A stretch of 64,000 nt of DNA from Fibrobacter sp. GTDB lineage: Bacteria; Fibrobacterota; Chitinivibrionia; Chitinivibrionales; Chitinispirillaceae. The notes beneath the pieces were generated by a model. The model was given only the letters and a program-made list of their open reading frames with translations, did not search any database and was not told the DNA's origin. The stretch spans positions 62,001 to 126,000 of the forward strand of contig JAAYIG010000105.1 of NCBI GenBank assembly GCA_012523595.1, in the 5' to 3' direction. Position 1 is the stretch's first letter. Each line of letters starts with the position of its first letter. This document shows positions 19,301 through 29,069 of this stretch, piece by piece. The position numbers and the translations under genes were made by a program.

Positions 19301-19605
19301 AAGTGGCTGTTCTCAATTCCGAATTCAGATTTCCCTTTATTCGTGAAATCTCTCTTGTCTGGCCTCTTCCAATACAGATCCGCTACATTAATGGTGCAGT
19401 TTTCACCGATATAGGAAATGCCTGGGATACAGGAGATCAGGTCAACGGGCTCCCCTTTCCAGATAAGATTTACGGAGGATTCGGGTTCGGGTTGCGTGCA
19501 AATCTGGGTATTTTCGTTCTGCGTTTCGACCGTGGATGGCCTACAGACTGGAAGAGTGATGTCGGTACACCGATAGACTACTTTTCAATGGGGGCTGAGT
19601 TTTAG
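16336..19605 (+). CDS. Metallopeptidase-like / PD40 propeller / Omp85-type barrel fusion
   Basis: A 1089-residue secreted protein in four parts. After a signal peptide, residues 40-275 form a peptidase-MA-like domain with the zinc motif HHELAHA (about residues 137-143) and a later Glu in FMEGSAEF, the layout of a gluzincin. Residues about 290-580 hold six TolB/PD40 propeller blades (RISPDGSKIAFFSDR, WSPDGSKLAF, FSPDGKKLLFS, YSPEGDQIAFISDR). A Ser/Thr/Asp-rich linker (about 600-720) leads to a C-terminal Omp85/surface-antigen barrel (about 790-1089), ending in the aromatic residue of MGAEF. It is probably an outer-membrane protein with a periplasmic peptidase and propeller. The first ATG is used; the ribosome-binding site is weak (GGAAAAG). 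Confidence 0.8.
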   Translation: MLTPMYIPVKGFLLSILLICCSNSWGFGKNKVQYENLKWKVISTPHFEIYHHQEKGDLAQISQKFIENAYKKLQNQFIFDRKERLPLILYGTPDLFSQTNIITEILPEDVGGFTELFKTRIAIPFNGSYNELRHVLHHELAHAFVLGIIYDQKGSNFLFNRVQVPFWFMEGSAEFLSSGWDIEADMFMMDQTINSFVPLPGPALDGYLAYKGGQSFLFFLSSSRGQEAFGKFLHEFRRTRSVENSTRKIYGKPVEELGKEWVQELKRIYWPEIGRRISPSRNAIAITSHLETRDHYNLHPRISPDGSKIAFFSDRKDFTNILITDRKGKILQRISQNGYGGYFESFHPFRSGMCWSPDGSKLAFVTKSGGRDEIRIVGVNEKKLLKKISASATSLSDPDWSRCGKKIAFSGITNDGKSDLFVYVFENDSITRLTNNIQQESDPRFSPDGKKLLFSLQDTCGSAHTTTTAFKKAPCELAEIDLLTGEQKILTSTPWNEIQPCYSPEGDQIAFISDRNGINNIYIAHVDSLSEAKPLTDYIGGCSNPDWSREGDVIVFSLFQQQGWDIWSIDKPLSKLRKDTLSCTRFVEATYSSTPLFTPVELKPDSSKKEITEISSSEEKTINSDSSALISDTLNMIDSFAVSVNTMDSTAGDSSNTEEQANLLPNLSVDSISQDSSAASLNSLDSTTDSLNTMEPVNQLSTPSADSSGRDSSTVAISSPKLPSRPYRLKFTPDLVTLGVGVSTYYSPAGQWLLAFSDMLGDHRITVAGDIQGNFNDYIHLFASYYYLRNRLDIGLGAFLSKDYSNASIFGDHLYHDTEAGGFLVLQYPFSFSSRVDLEIFARHIKRRPVGFSGPTIKTAAFLPTLSYVFDNILWGLTGPLNGTRAAASIVVSPPLNFVDDPFVSIDADIRNYLHLAKRFVWANRLFLGASFGITEKQSAKRYMLGGNENWLLYRVNLDQYEKNLPGALYSSFVTPFRGWNYIDLSGTKVAVLNSEFRFPFIREISLVWPLPIQIRYINGAVFTDIGNAWDTGDQVNGLPFPDKIYGGFGFGLRANLGIFVLRFDRGWPTDWKSDVGTPIDYFSMGAEF

Positions 19606-19624
19606 CAGAATTCAGCTTGCCTTG

Positions 19625-19720
19625 AACCATGATTAATCCGATTAAGAATTAACAATGGATAAAGAAAATTTTCTCCTCGATGATTCATCGAATGACAAAC
19701 GAGACAAAGCGGATTATATT
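19625..19720. repeat. Degenerate dispersed intergenic repeat
   Basis: The gap between the barrel gene and guaA holds AACCATGATTAATCCGATTA followed by TTTCTCCTCGATGATTCATC and then GAATGACAAACGA. The first part resembles 58936-58970; the second resembles 48242-48280. The sequence TCGATGA-T-TCATCGA forms a 7-bp palindrome. It carries no reading frame. I regard it as a remnant of small repeats scattered through this genome. Confidence 0.45.
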
Positions 19721-19757
19721 GCCTTGAAATGCAAGGACTCTGTAATAATGGTTTGTA

Positions 19758-21551
19758 CTATTCCCACTCTATAGTGGCCGGTGGTTTGTGAGTGATATCG
19801 TAGAAAATATCCCCGATACCCTTAATTGACGATACGCCTTTGACAATCGCCTCCAGAGTTTCATTTTTCAATGGTATAAATCTGGCAGTCATTGCCTCCC
19901 TGGACACAATCGGCCGTAACACAACACACTCATCACCGGATTCGTTTACCAGAGGAAGCAACACAACAGGCATCTGCCACACAGTATCATATTCTCCTGA
20001 TTTTTGAAGCTGCCTGGTTACCAGATCGTCAACTGCACGCAGTTTCTCCAGACGGTCACGGGTAATATAGGCTGGAATCAAGCTGTATTTAAGTGTTTTC
20101 CCGGTCTTTATCCCATATACCACCCGGTTTATTGAACGAAAATTGTTGGTGATTTTCGTAGAAATGGCTTCAAGCAGTTTCCAGTCACAGGCACCAGTAA
20201 GAAGCGCCGGATGAGCATACGACCTCTCATCTCCCTGAACCCCCACGCTTTTTATGGGAATCACTGTCGCAGAGTAGTTATCACTTTCTACCAGTACTTG
20301 TAAATCCCTTGCCACATCTTCTGGTATTGTCTCCCCCCTGCCATCAGAGCACAAGACTCTGACTCCCAAACCGGGACCGGGGAAGGGGTGTCTCCAGATC
20401 AGATTCCCGGGTAATCCAAGCTTTTCGCCCAATTCCCGAACTTCATCTTTATAAAGCTGAGCAAGTGGCTCAATTACATGACCACGTTCTATAAGTTCAA
20501 GGATTAGATCGACACGGTTATGATGCGTTTTAATGCGATCAGCATGCTTTGTTCCGGCACTTTCAATAGTGTCAGGATAAATAGTACCCTGGGCAAGAAT
20601 CCACTCATCGGTATTAAGGTTCAATTCACCGAAGGCTTTTTCCTTAACTTTCAGGAACATATTACCGATGATAGAGCGTTTCTCTTCCGGGTCCACTACG
20701 CCTGTAAGAGCCGTGAGGAAATCCTCTGTGGCATCGATAACCTTCAGATTGTCAAACCCATGCTCACGCATATACTCTATTACCGCATTGGATTCACAAT
20801 GGCGCATAAGACCGTTGTCGATATGAAGCCCCAGGACTTTTGAACTTCCCAATACTCTGTTTAATAATGTAAAAGACACAGAGGAGTCGACACCTCCTGA
20901 TACCAGGAGAAAGACTTTGCGATTCCCGCACACAGCGATAATCTTTTCGGAAATTTCATTTAAAAAGGTGTCACTGTTCCAGTCGCGTTTACAGCCACAG
21001 ATATCGATGAAATTGCTCAGTACCTTCATACCATTCATGCTGTCGGTAACTTCCGGATGGAATTGAAGGCCGTAGAAGTTTCTGCTGTGGTCAGCTACTG
21101 CGGCAAAGGTGCATTCGGGTGTTGAGGCGAGAGTAATAAATCCCGTGGGGAGCATCTCCACCGAATCACCATGACTCATCCAGACCTGCTCTTCTTCCTG
21201 CAGTCCGCTGAAAAGAGGAGATTTTTCCCGGATATTTATCACTGCTTTTCCGTACTCTCTTCTCTGTCCTCTGCAAACTTTCCCACCCAGTTTTTTTGCA
21301 AGGAGCTGATGTCCGTAACAGAGTCCAAGCACCGGTATTTTCAGATCCAGGATAGCACCATCGAAACCAGGGCTCTGCTTGTCAAGTGTACTGAAGGGAG
21401 ATCCTGAAAGAATTATCCCTCTGAAAGAGCCCAGTTCAGAAGCAGAGATATCGTTGGGCAGGATTTCGGAGTAAACCCTGAGCCTCCGTATCCGGTTAGC
21501 TATAAGATGAGCATACTGTCCACCAAAATCAAGCACTGCAATTTTTTCCAT
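19758..21551 (-). CDS. guaA: GMP synthase (glutamine-hydrolysing), long eukaryote-like form
   Basis: The enzyme makes GMP from XMP, ATP and glutamine. The N-terminal class I glutamine amidotransferase domain shows the catalytic cysteine in LGLCYGHQLL and the His-Glu pair in LQFHPEVT. The ATP-pyrophosphatase P-loop is VSGGVDSSV (about residues 213-221), and the C-terminus is the family signature KPPATIEWE. At about 597 residues it is some 70 longer than the E. coli enzyme. The C-terminal region contains PIKSVGVQGDERSY and a longer middle section, as in the human-type enzyme. The start is set at 21551 because AAGGAA lies 5 bases before it and the protein then begins MEKIAVLDFGGQ; the longest frame adds 15 residues. 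Divergent from the HAMP-type gene. Confidence 0.95.
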   Translation of the reverse strand: MEKIAVLDFGGQYAHLIANRIRRLRVYSEILPNDISASELGSFRGIILSGSPFSTLDKQSPGFDGAILDLKIPVLGLCYGHQLLAKKLGGKVCRGQRREYGKAVINIREKSPLFSGLQEEEQVWMSHGDSVEMLPTGFITLASTPECTFAAVADHSRNFYGLQFHPEVTDSMNGMKVLSNFIDICGCKRDWNSDTFLNEISEKIIAVCGNRKVFLLVSGGVDSSVSFTLLNRVLGSSKVLGLHIDNGLMRHCESNAVIEYMREHGFDNLKVIDATEDFLTALTGVVDPEEKRSIIGNMFLKVKEKAFGELNLNTDEWILAQGTIYPDTIESAGTKHADRIKTHHNRVDLILELIERGHVIEPLAQLYKDEVRELGEKLGLPGNLIWRHPFPGPGLGVRVLCSDGRGETIPEDVARDLQVLVESDNYSATVIPIKSVGVQGDERSYAHPALLTGACDWKLLEAISTKITNNFRSINRVVYGIKTGKTLKYSLIPAYITRDRLEKLRAVDDLVTRQLQKSGEYDTVWQMPVVLLPLVNESGDECVVLRPIVSREAMTARFIPLKNETLEAIVKGVSSIKGIGDIFYDITHKPPATIEWE

Positions 21552-21647
21552 TAGTATTCCTTTTAAGGAAAGTGTCTGCTGTTGCAAAGCAGGCAATAAC
21601 TTTCTATATTATTATTACAAACCCGAACAAATGGGAGGAATACTTCC

Positions 21648-22208
21648 GTGCGCGACAGAAATTTCCGTAAACCATTGGGCAACTTTTTTATCAAAAAGTC
21701 TCTTCAGTTCAGATTTACTATTCAGATACTGCTTATTTTCCTGGTCTGTGTACTTGCCACCACAGTCTCGTTCATGCACATTTACAATTCCAAGTCCAGA
21801 GAGGGCAGTTTTTATTACATGAGCAATGATATAATGAAGGATCTTCAGCTTAAAAGCATTCTGGGGATAGTACTGCCACCGGTAGTAGCTGCCGAACTGG
21901 TTGCTGTACTTCTTGCTTTTGGAATAGGTCTGTTTTCTTCCAGAAAAATCGCAGTTCCTGTTTACAAGATCGAGAAGTGGGCAGCAAAGCTTAAAAATGG
22001 AAAACTCAATACCACTCTTGCGTTTCGAGAAGAGGACCGACTGAAGGAACTGGCAGTGCAGTGCAATGCCGCTACAGACTTCTACAGGCAGATATTCAGT
22101 GAGATAAAAACTCATACTGAAGGCATTTCCGAATTCCCCACTCAGCCCGAAAAAGTAATTGATAGCAGCAACCGCATAAAAGAACTGCTGAGCAGGATTG
22201 ATTTATAA
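21648..22208 (+). CDS. Two-helix HAMP-like membrane protein
   Basis: A 186-residue protein starting at GTG, with GGAGG 9 bases upstream. It has a basic N-terminus, a membrane helix at about 23-44, a short outer segment of about 25 residues, a second membrane helix at about 72-96, and then a HAMP-like segment (RKIAVPVYKIEKWAAKLKNG, then FREEDRLKELAVQCN). No kinase, cyclase or methyl-accepting domain follows. It may be a stand-alone signal-passing adaptor that binds another membrane sensor, or a receptor remnant. It ends 5 bases before the end of the convergent dnaJ. Function unknown. Confidence 0.6.
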   Translation: MRDRNFRKPLGNFFIKKSLQFRFTIQILLIFLVCVLATTVSFMHIYNSKSREGSFYYMSNDIMKDLQLKSILGIVLPPVVAAELVAVLLAFGIGLFSSRKIAVPVYKIEKWAAKLKNGKLNTTLAFREEDRLKELAVQCNAATDFYRQIFSEIKTHTEGISEFPTQPEKVIDSSNRIKELLSRIDL

Positions 22209-22213
22209 GCATC

Positions 22214-23338
22214 TCACATTCCGATTTCAGCCAGTTTTTCAAAGAGCTCTTTAGCCGCTCTCCCCAGCTTTTCCGGTGTTCTGACATGGACATGCACCAA
22301 CTGATCGCCGTTTTCTCTTCTATGAAGAGCAGGCAACCCCTTGCCTTTGAGCCGGAAGATTTTTTCAGATTGTGTTCCAGCCGGTATCTTCAGATTCACC
22401 TTGCCATTGATAGTCGGAACGGTTTTATTGGCACCCAGTGCAGCTTCGGAAAAAGAGATATCCAGATCGCAGACCAGGTCGGTTCCATGGCGTTTGAAGA
22501 TACTGTGTGGTTTTTCCTGAATGACCACTATAAGGTCACCTGCAGGACCTCCATTACGACCTGCATCCCCCATATTCGGCACACTTAAATAATTGCCTTC
22601 TGAAACCCCGGCGGGGATATCCACAGATACGGTCTTCTCAGAAGCTTCCAGACCGGAACCGCTGCAGGCCGGACAGATATCAGCAAGAACATACCCTTGC
22701 CCATTACAGGTAGGACAGACACTTTCCTGAATCACCTGACCAAAAAAGGAGCTTGCCACATGACGAACACGCCCCGTTCCGTTACATTTCGGACAGGTAT
22801 TGCGCTTGCCGCTCCTGGAACCACTTCCACCACATGTGGAGCAGCGGTCTTTACGGCGGACTTTCACGGTTTTCTTTACACCTGAAGCAATCTCCTCAAG
22901 TGTCAACGGGAGCCTGATCTGAAGATCGCTGCCCCGGAAACCAGCAGAAGAAGTTCCTCTGCGCCCCCTCGCGCCACCCATTTCAAAAAGATCGGCGAAA
23001 ACCGAGTCGCCTCCGAAATCATTCATAAAAGCCCGCAGTGCATCTGAAATATCAAACCCGCCAAAACCACCACCGCCAAAACCGCCGAATCCGCCGAAAC
23101 CACCGCCATTCTGAAAAGCAGCATGCCCAAACTGGTCATATTGGGAGCGCTTGGTGGCATCTTTTAACACCTCATAAGCCTCTGTAGCTTCTCTGAATTT
23201 TTCTTCTGCGGTTTTATCCCCAGGATTCTTGTCGGGATGATACTTGACAGCCAGCTTGCGGTAAGCCTTCTTTATCTCATCCTCACTGGCATTGCGGGGT
23301 ACACCAAGAATTTCATAATAATCAGCTTTGGTAGCCAT
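22214..23338 (-). CDS. dnaJ: Chaperone protein DnaJ
   Basis: A full-length 374-residue DnaJ. The J domain has the HPD motif in [11 protein letters not shown], followed by a Gly/Phe-rich stretch (about 75-125). Four zinc-binding repeats follow ([32 protein letters not shown]), then the C-terminal substrate-binding domains. It stimulates DnaK ATPase and hands over unfolded proteins. It is last in groES-groEL-hrcA-grpE-dnaJ, 41 bases after grpE. dnaK is not in this window. Confidence 0.97.
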   Translation of the reverse strand: MATKADYYEILGVPRNASEDEIKKAYRKLAVKYHPDKNPGDKTAEEKFREATEAYEVLKDATKRSQYDQFGHAAFQNGGGFGGFGGFGGGGFGGFDISDALRAFMNDFGGDSVFADLFEMGGARGRRGTSSAGFRGSDLQIRLPLTLEEIASGVKKTVKVRRKDRCSTCGGSGSRSGKRNTCPKCNGTGRVRHVASSFFGQVIQESVCPTCNGQGYVLADICPACSGSGLEASEKTVSVDIPAGVSEGNYLSVPNMGDAGRNGGPAGDLIVVIQEKPHSIFKRHGTDLVCDLDISFSEAALGANKTVPTINGKVNLKIPAGTQSEKIFRLKGKGLPALHRRENGDQLVHVHVRTPEKLGRAAKELFEKLAEIGM

Positions 23339-23379
23339 GGCCTGTTTTATTAAACTCCAATCTGTTCAGAGTACTGCCT

Positions 23380-23976
23380 TCAGGTTTTTTCCGGAGTTTC
23401 TTTTCCGCTTGACACAATTACCCTGGCGTGCTTAATGACTTTACCATTAAGACGATATCCACTTTCATAAATCTCCGCAATGGCACCTTCGGGGATCTTC
23501 TCGCTAGGCATCTTCATCAGAGCATCGTGCAGTTGAGGATCAAAAACTTCACCTACTTCAGCAAAAGATTCCAGTCCGTTTTTGCTTAAAACCGAATCGA
23601 ATTTAGTATAAATCAACTTCATTCCTTCCAGTATTCCCTTGCACTCCTCCACAGACTCGCTGCTGCGAAGCGCACGCTCGAAAGTCTCCCTCACCTCAAT
23701 CAATTCACCAACCAGTTTTTCGTTTGCCGATTCGACAAGCCGCTCATAATCACGGCTTACCCTCTTTTTGAAATTGTCAAATTCAGCCATCAAACGGATA
23801 TATCTGTCGCTCATCTGATCAAGCTGCTGCTTCAGATCCTCAACTGTATCTACAGATTCCTGTTCACTCTCTCCGGCTGCTCCGGTATCAGCAGCAGGTT
23901 GAACCTCTTTGGCCATTTCCGAGCTTTTTTCTGAGTTCTGAGGTTCCTGCTCTTTATCTTTTTTTTCATCAGCCAT
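23380..23976 (-). CDS. grpE: Nucleotide exchange factor GrpE
   Basis: The 198-residue protein has an acidic, low-complexity N-terminus, a long coiled coil (about 45-100, EDLKQQLDQMSDRYIRLMAE) and the C-terminal beta domain with the family pattern FDPQLHDALMKMPSEKIPEG and GYRLNGKVIKHARVIV. It releases ADP from DnaK. It lies between hrcA (59 bases upstream) and dnaJ. Confidence 0.95.
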   Translation of the reverse strand: MADEKKDKEQEPQNSEKSSEMAKEVQPAADTGAAGESEQESVDTVEDLKQQLDQMSDRYIRLMAEFDNFKKRVSRDYERLVESANEKLVGELIEVRETFERALRSSESVEECKGILEGMKLIYTKFDSVLSKNGLESFAEVGEVFDPQLHDALMKMPSEKIPEGAIAEIYESGYRLNGKVIKHARVIVSSGKETPEKT

Positions 23977-24035
23977 AGGAAAAATCCCCTTTTGCTATTT
24001 TTGAGGTTGCAGTAAAATACATAAAGGGAAACTTG

Positions 24036-25067
24036 CTATGAGTGCAATTCTCCCAATACTTTTGCCGTATATTCCACAGCTGAAACAAGAAATGGATACG
24101 GCATTCTCTTCGGACCAATTACCCCCAGACTACCCACCATACCACCAACCCGATAACCGGTTTTGATGATACTGAAAGACTGGAGTTGGTCCTGACGGTT
24201 TTCCTCACCGATGGAAATAAAAACTCTTCCCTGGTCCTCAGGTGTCTCAAACAGATGCACCAACATCTTCTTCTCTTCAAGAATCTCTATAACAGCTCCG
24301 ACATTCTCCCTGTTGAAAAACTCAGGCTGAAGCATTACATTGGTTTCACCATCTGCAAAGACCTCCTCAGTTTCATCTTTCCATAGAAGCTTGCGTATAG
24401 AGGGGACCAGCAGGCGGATAATTCCCAGTTCCAGATCAGGCACATCCCCGAAAACCTTCTCATCATCAATTGTTATCTCTTCCAGAGCTTTTCCCGCAAA
24501 TTTTGCGGAAATAATTCTGCATGCAAGCTCAAGCCTGTCCTGAGGAATTTCGGTTTCAAATTCAACCACTACAGTCTTTACAAAACCAGACTCCAGTGCA
24601 ACATTGAGGACATAACGGTTTGCATCGACATGAAAGAGATTCAGTTGTTTCAGTATCCCTTTGCTCAATCGGGGAGCGAGTACCACCCCCAGTTGATTAG
24701 TTGCACGACTCAGCGCTCTGGTGGCCGTTTCCAGCAGCAGATGAAGGTCCGACTGGTCTATGGCGACCATTGAGTTCCTGATCAGATCCTTTGTATCATC
24801 GGAGATCTCAGTGTATTTCATTATCCGGTCGACATAGTACCGGTATCCTTTGTCGGTAGGGATTCTACCTGCGGAAGTATGAGGCTGGGTTATAAATCCC
24901 CGGTCCTCAAGGTCATACATGACATTTCGAATAGATGCCGGAGAGAGGTCAAAGCCTTTCAGTTTTGAAATGTATCGGGAGCCTGTTGGAGCAGCACTCA
25001 GAATGAAATTCCTGACTACAGCATCCAATACCTGATGCTCTCGTTCAGTCAATTCTTCACGTTCCAT
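24036..25067 (-). CDS. hrcA: Heat-inducible transcription repressor HrcA
   Basis: The 343-residue protein has the HrcA N-terminal winged helix (LTEREHQVLDAVVRNFI, then SPASIRNVMYDLEDRGF and HTSAGRIPTDKGYRYYVD) and the long GAF-like dimer domain ending with SLGVIGPKRMPYPFLVSAVE. It binds CIRCE operators and is kept active by GroEL, giving feedback control of chaperonins. Here it sits directly downstream of groEL, so the CIRCE upstream of groES probably controls its own synthesis too. No CIRCE is visible directly upstream of hrcA. Confidence 0.96.
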   Translation of the reverse strand: MEREELTEREHQVLDAVVRNFILSAAPTGSRYISKLKGFDLSPASIRNVMYDLEDRGFITQPHTSAGRIPTDKGYRYYVDRIMKYTEISDDTKDLIRNSMVAIDQSDLHLLLETATRALSRATNQLGVVLAPRLSKGILKQLNLFHVDANRYVLNVALESGFVKTVVVEFETEIPQDRLELACRIISAKFAGKALEEITIDDEKVFGDVPDLELGIIRLLVPSIRKLLWKDETEEVFADGETNVMLQPEFFNRENVGAVIEILEEKKMLVHLFETPEDQGRVFISIGEENRQDQLQSFSIIKTGYRVGGMVGSLGVIGPKRMPYPFLVSAVEYTAKVLGELHS

Positions 25068-25100
25068 ATATTTTCCGGAATAAGTATAAAAATATGGAAC

Positions 25101-25128
25101 GCCACAGAGGCATCAAAGCCCCTATGGC
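25101..25128 (-). terminator. Possible attenuating terminator between groEL and hrcA
   Basis: On the minus strand a 10-bp stem with two G-U pairs (25119-25128 with 25101-25110, loop of 8) is followed by GTTCCATATTTTTA. It lies 45 bases after groEL. The short T-rich tail suggests partial termination, which would lower hrcA, grpE and dnaJ relative to groESL. Weak evidence. Confidence 0.4.
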
Positions 25129-25172
25129 ATCACCTGAAACAATTATGATAGTACGGGATACCGGCATGAATA

Positions 25173-27144
<1,972 letters not shown>

Positions 27145-27183
27145 AAAGCTCCTCCCTTTTACGGTTAAATTTCCATATTGGTA

Positions 27184-27210
27184 TTAGCACTCTATTTTGG
27201 CGAGTGCTAT
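27184..27210 (-). promoter_or_regulatory. CIRCE operator (HrcA binding site)
   Basis: TTAGCACTC at 27184-27192 and GAGTGCTAT at 27202-27210 are separated by exactly 9 bases. This matches the CIRCE consensus TTAGCACTC-N9-GAGTGCTAA with a single mismatch at the last base. It lies between the promoter and groES, where bound HrcA would block transcription. Confidence 0.95.
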
Positions 27211-27211
27211 T

Positions 27212-27240
27212 AAACTACTACCCGGGAAAAAAACTGTCAA
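27212..27240 (-). promoter_or_regulatory. groES promoter
   Basis: On the minus strand a perfect TTGACA (27235-27240) lies 17 bases ahead of TAGTTT (27212-27217), immediately upstream of the CIRCE. The placement fits a housekeeping-sigma promoter repressed by HrcA. Confidence 0.7.
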
Positions 27241-27345
27241 TACTTTTTTATGGAATTGAGCCCCTTTCAATGATATACTGAAGGAATAAGAAAGAAGTGG
27301 ATCAGTACCACGGGCATCTATTTGCCAGCAAAAAACAGACCGCTT

Positions 27346-28521
27346 ATGCCAGGCTTTAAATTTATCCCTAAACCAAAGCTATCTTCTTCTGAACTACACC
27401 TGATTAAGAAAGTGACTCTGATATCCCTCAGCGCAAGCGTTCTTCTCATTTGCCTCTCATGGGGATACCACTACATTAGAATTAAGAAATCATCTGCCAC
27501 CGTTTCCAGTCAAAAAAACCTTGACCTGCTCCCCATTGACCTGCAAGCTCATCACTTTACCGCCCAAAGCTACATGCGCAGCGGAACGCCTGAGAAAGCA
27601 ATCCCTCACCTTTTAAGAATAATGCCTCTGCGGAAGTACGATCTTCAGGTACGCAAAGACCTGGCAAACGCATATCTGGAATCTGGACACTATGAGGAAT
27701 CTCTGGAGCAATATGAGTTTTTAATCGAGAAGCAGCAGCTTCCTGAGAGCCTTGCAGCTGAAGTTTGTGCCCGAAGAGGCATTGCCCTTTACTATTCCGG
27801 CCATGTGGAGCAAAGCATAAGCAGTCTCTCAGAATGCCTCTCCCGCTATCCCACTTCTGCAAAATCTGCTTGTTTTCTGGGCCAGATCGAAGCCTCCCTG
27901 AGGCCAAAATCCCCGAAGATACTGGATTATCTGGAGCAAGCCCTGAGAATTGACTCATCTAATGTAGAGGCTTTATATCAGATGGCACGCTATTATATGC
28001 AACTTAATGATTACCTGAAAGCTAGAATGTTGCTCCTTCAGGCGATCGAGATTGATCCCCTCCATGCAAAAAGTCATTCACGGCTGGGCATGGTCTACTA
28101 TTACTTGTCAAAACCGGATCTGGCAAAGGCATCCTACCAGACCGCTCTGGTGATAAACCCTGATGATTTCAACACGCGCTATAATCTTGGTGAACTCTAC
28201 TACTCACTAATCAATGACACTGCCCTTTCACTGGAGGAGTACAAGAAAGCGGTAACACAATACCCCGGGCATGTTGAGGCAAATTTTAAAATAGGATTGA
28301 TCTGCATGAGAAACGGCATGCTCAAAGAAGCCATCAGATATTTCGAGCAGGCTGTAAAGAACGATCAGAACAACACCCGAATACTCCTGCAGCTTGCAGT
28401 AGCATACGAAAAACTCGAACTGCTTGACAAAGCAAAAGAGACCTACCACAGGATACTCAGCATTGATGATCTGAACAGTATCGCAAGGCAGAAAATCCGG
28501 CTAATTGCTCAATCCGAATAA
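27346..28521 (+). CDS. Membrane-anchored TPR protein
   Basis: About 390 residues: a short cytoplasmic start, one membrane helix (around 22-42 from this start, SLSASVLLICLSWGYHYI), then TPR repeats to the end (for example VEALYQMARYYMQLNDYLKA and AKSHSRLGMVYYYLSKPDLA). It is probably a periplasmic protein-binding scaffold tied to the inner membrane. I chose the ATG at 27346; an in-frame TTG at 27322 would add eight residues. Neither has a strong ribosome-binding site. No operon partners. The binding partner is unknown. Confidence 0.7.
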   Translation: MPGFKFIPKPKLSSSELHLIKKVTLISLSASVLLICLSWGYHYIRIKKSSATVSSQKNLDLLPIDLQAHHFTAQSYMRSGTPEKAIPHLLRIMPLRKYDLQVRKDLANAYLESGHYEESLEQYEFLIEKQQLPESLAAEVCARRGIALYYSGHVEQSISSLSECLSRYPTSAKSACFLGQIEASLRPKSPKILDYLEQALRIDSSNVEALYQMARYYMQLNDYLKARMLLLQAIEIDPLHAKSHSRLGMVYYYLSKPDLAKASYQTALVINPDDFNTRYNLGELYYSLINDTALSLEEYKKAVTQYPGHVEANFKIGLICMRNGMLKEAIRYFEQAVKNDQNNTRILLQLAVAYEKLELLDKAKETYHRILSIDDLNSIARQKIRLIAQSE

Positions 28522-28619
28522 GTCCTTGCTATCACTCCTGACAGGTATTCCAGTATAGGAGCAGCTGAAGGGATGGAATCCTTAAGATGGCTTTTTTCAT
28601 AGAGTTATAAAAAAAGTTC

Positions 28620-28648
28620 TTGCTTTTGCCGAACAGTAATTGTATTCT
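28620..28648 (+). promoter_or_regulatory. Candidate promoter of the HU-family gene
   Basis: TTGCTT (28620-28625) and TATTCT (28643-28648) are spaced by 17 bases, giving an mRNA leader of about 100 bases before the HU-like gene. Match by eye only. Confidence 0.5.
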
Positions 28649-28752
28649 AAATCATGCTCCTTCCCTGGAAATCTTTCCGGACAGGAGGTAAAAAACCCTG
28701 ATCTCATCCATTTTTCTACATTTTCCAGCGCGGCTCATCAGCGGGGGATTTC

Positions 28753-29067
28753 ATGGGAAATATCACAAAAAAGGATCTTGTTGAAAGAATCTCCGAGCGC
28801 ACCGGCCTGACTCAGGTTGATACAAAGATAGTAGTGGAGAGCTTCCTGGAATCAGTTGCCAAGGCACTCCAGAACGGTAACAATATCGAGATACGCGGCT
28901 TCGGCAGATTCAAAGTCAAGCAGAAGAAAGCGCGCATCGCACGCAACCCCCGTACTAACCAGTACATAGAAGTGGAAGCAGGTTTTAAACCGGTGTTTGA
29001 GGCATCAAAGGAATTAAGAAAAAGAGTAAACGATTCACTCTGGGCAGAGACAGCAGAGCAAAAATAG
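28753..29067 (+). CDS. HU/IHF-family DNA-binding protein
   Basis: The 104-residue protein is a full bacterial histone-like (HU/IHF) protein: N-terminal helices (MGNITKKDLVERISERTGL), then the saddle motif (IEIRGFGRFKVKQKKARIAR) and the DNA-intercalating arm tip NPRTNQ. It has about ten extra residues at the C-terminus compared with HU. It bends and compacts DNA. I cannot separate HU from IHF on sequence alone; the RNPRTNQYIEV arm occurs in both. Its stop is 3 bases from the end of the convergent thioredoxin-like gene. Confidence 0.92.
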   Translation: MGNITKKDLVERISERTGLTQVDTKIVVESFLESVAKALQNGNNIEIRGFGRFKVKQKKARIARNPRTNQYIEVEAGFKPVFEASKELRKRVNDSLWAETAEQK

Positions 29068-29069
29068 AC

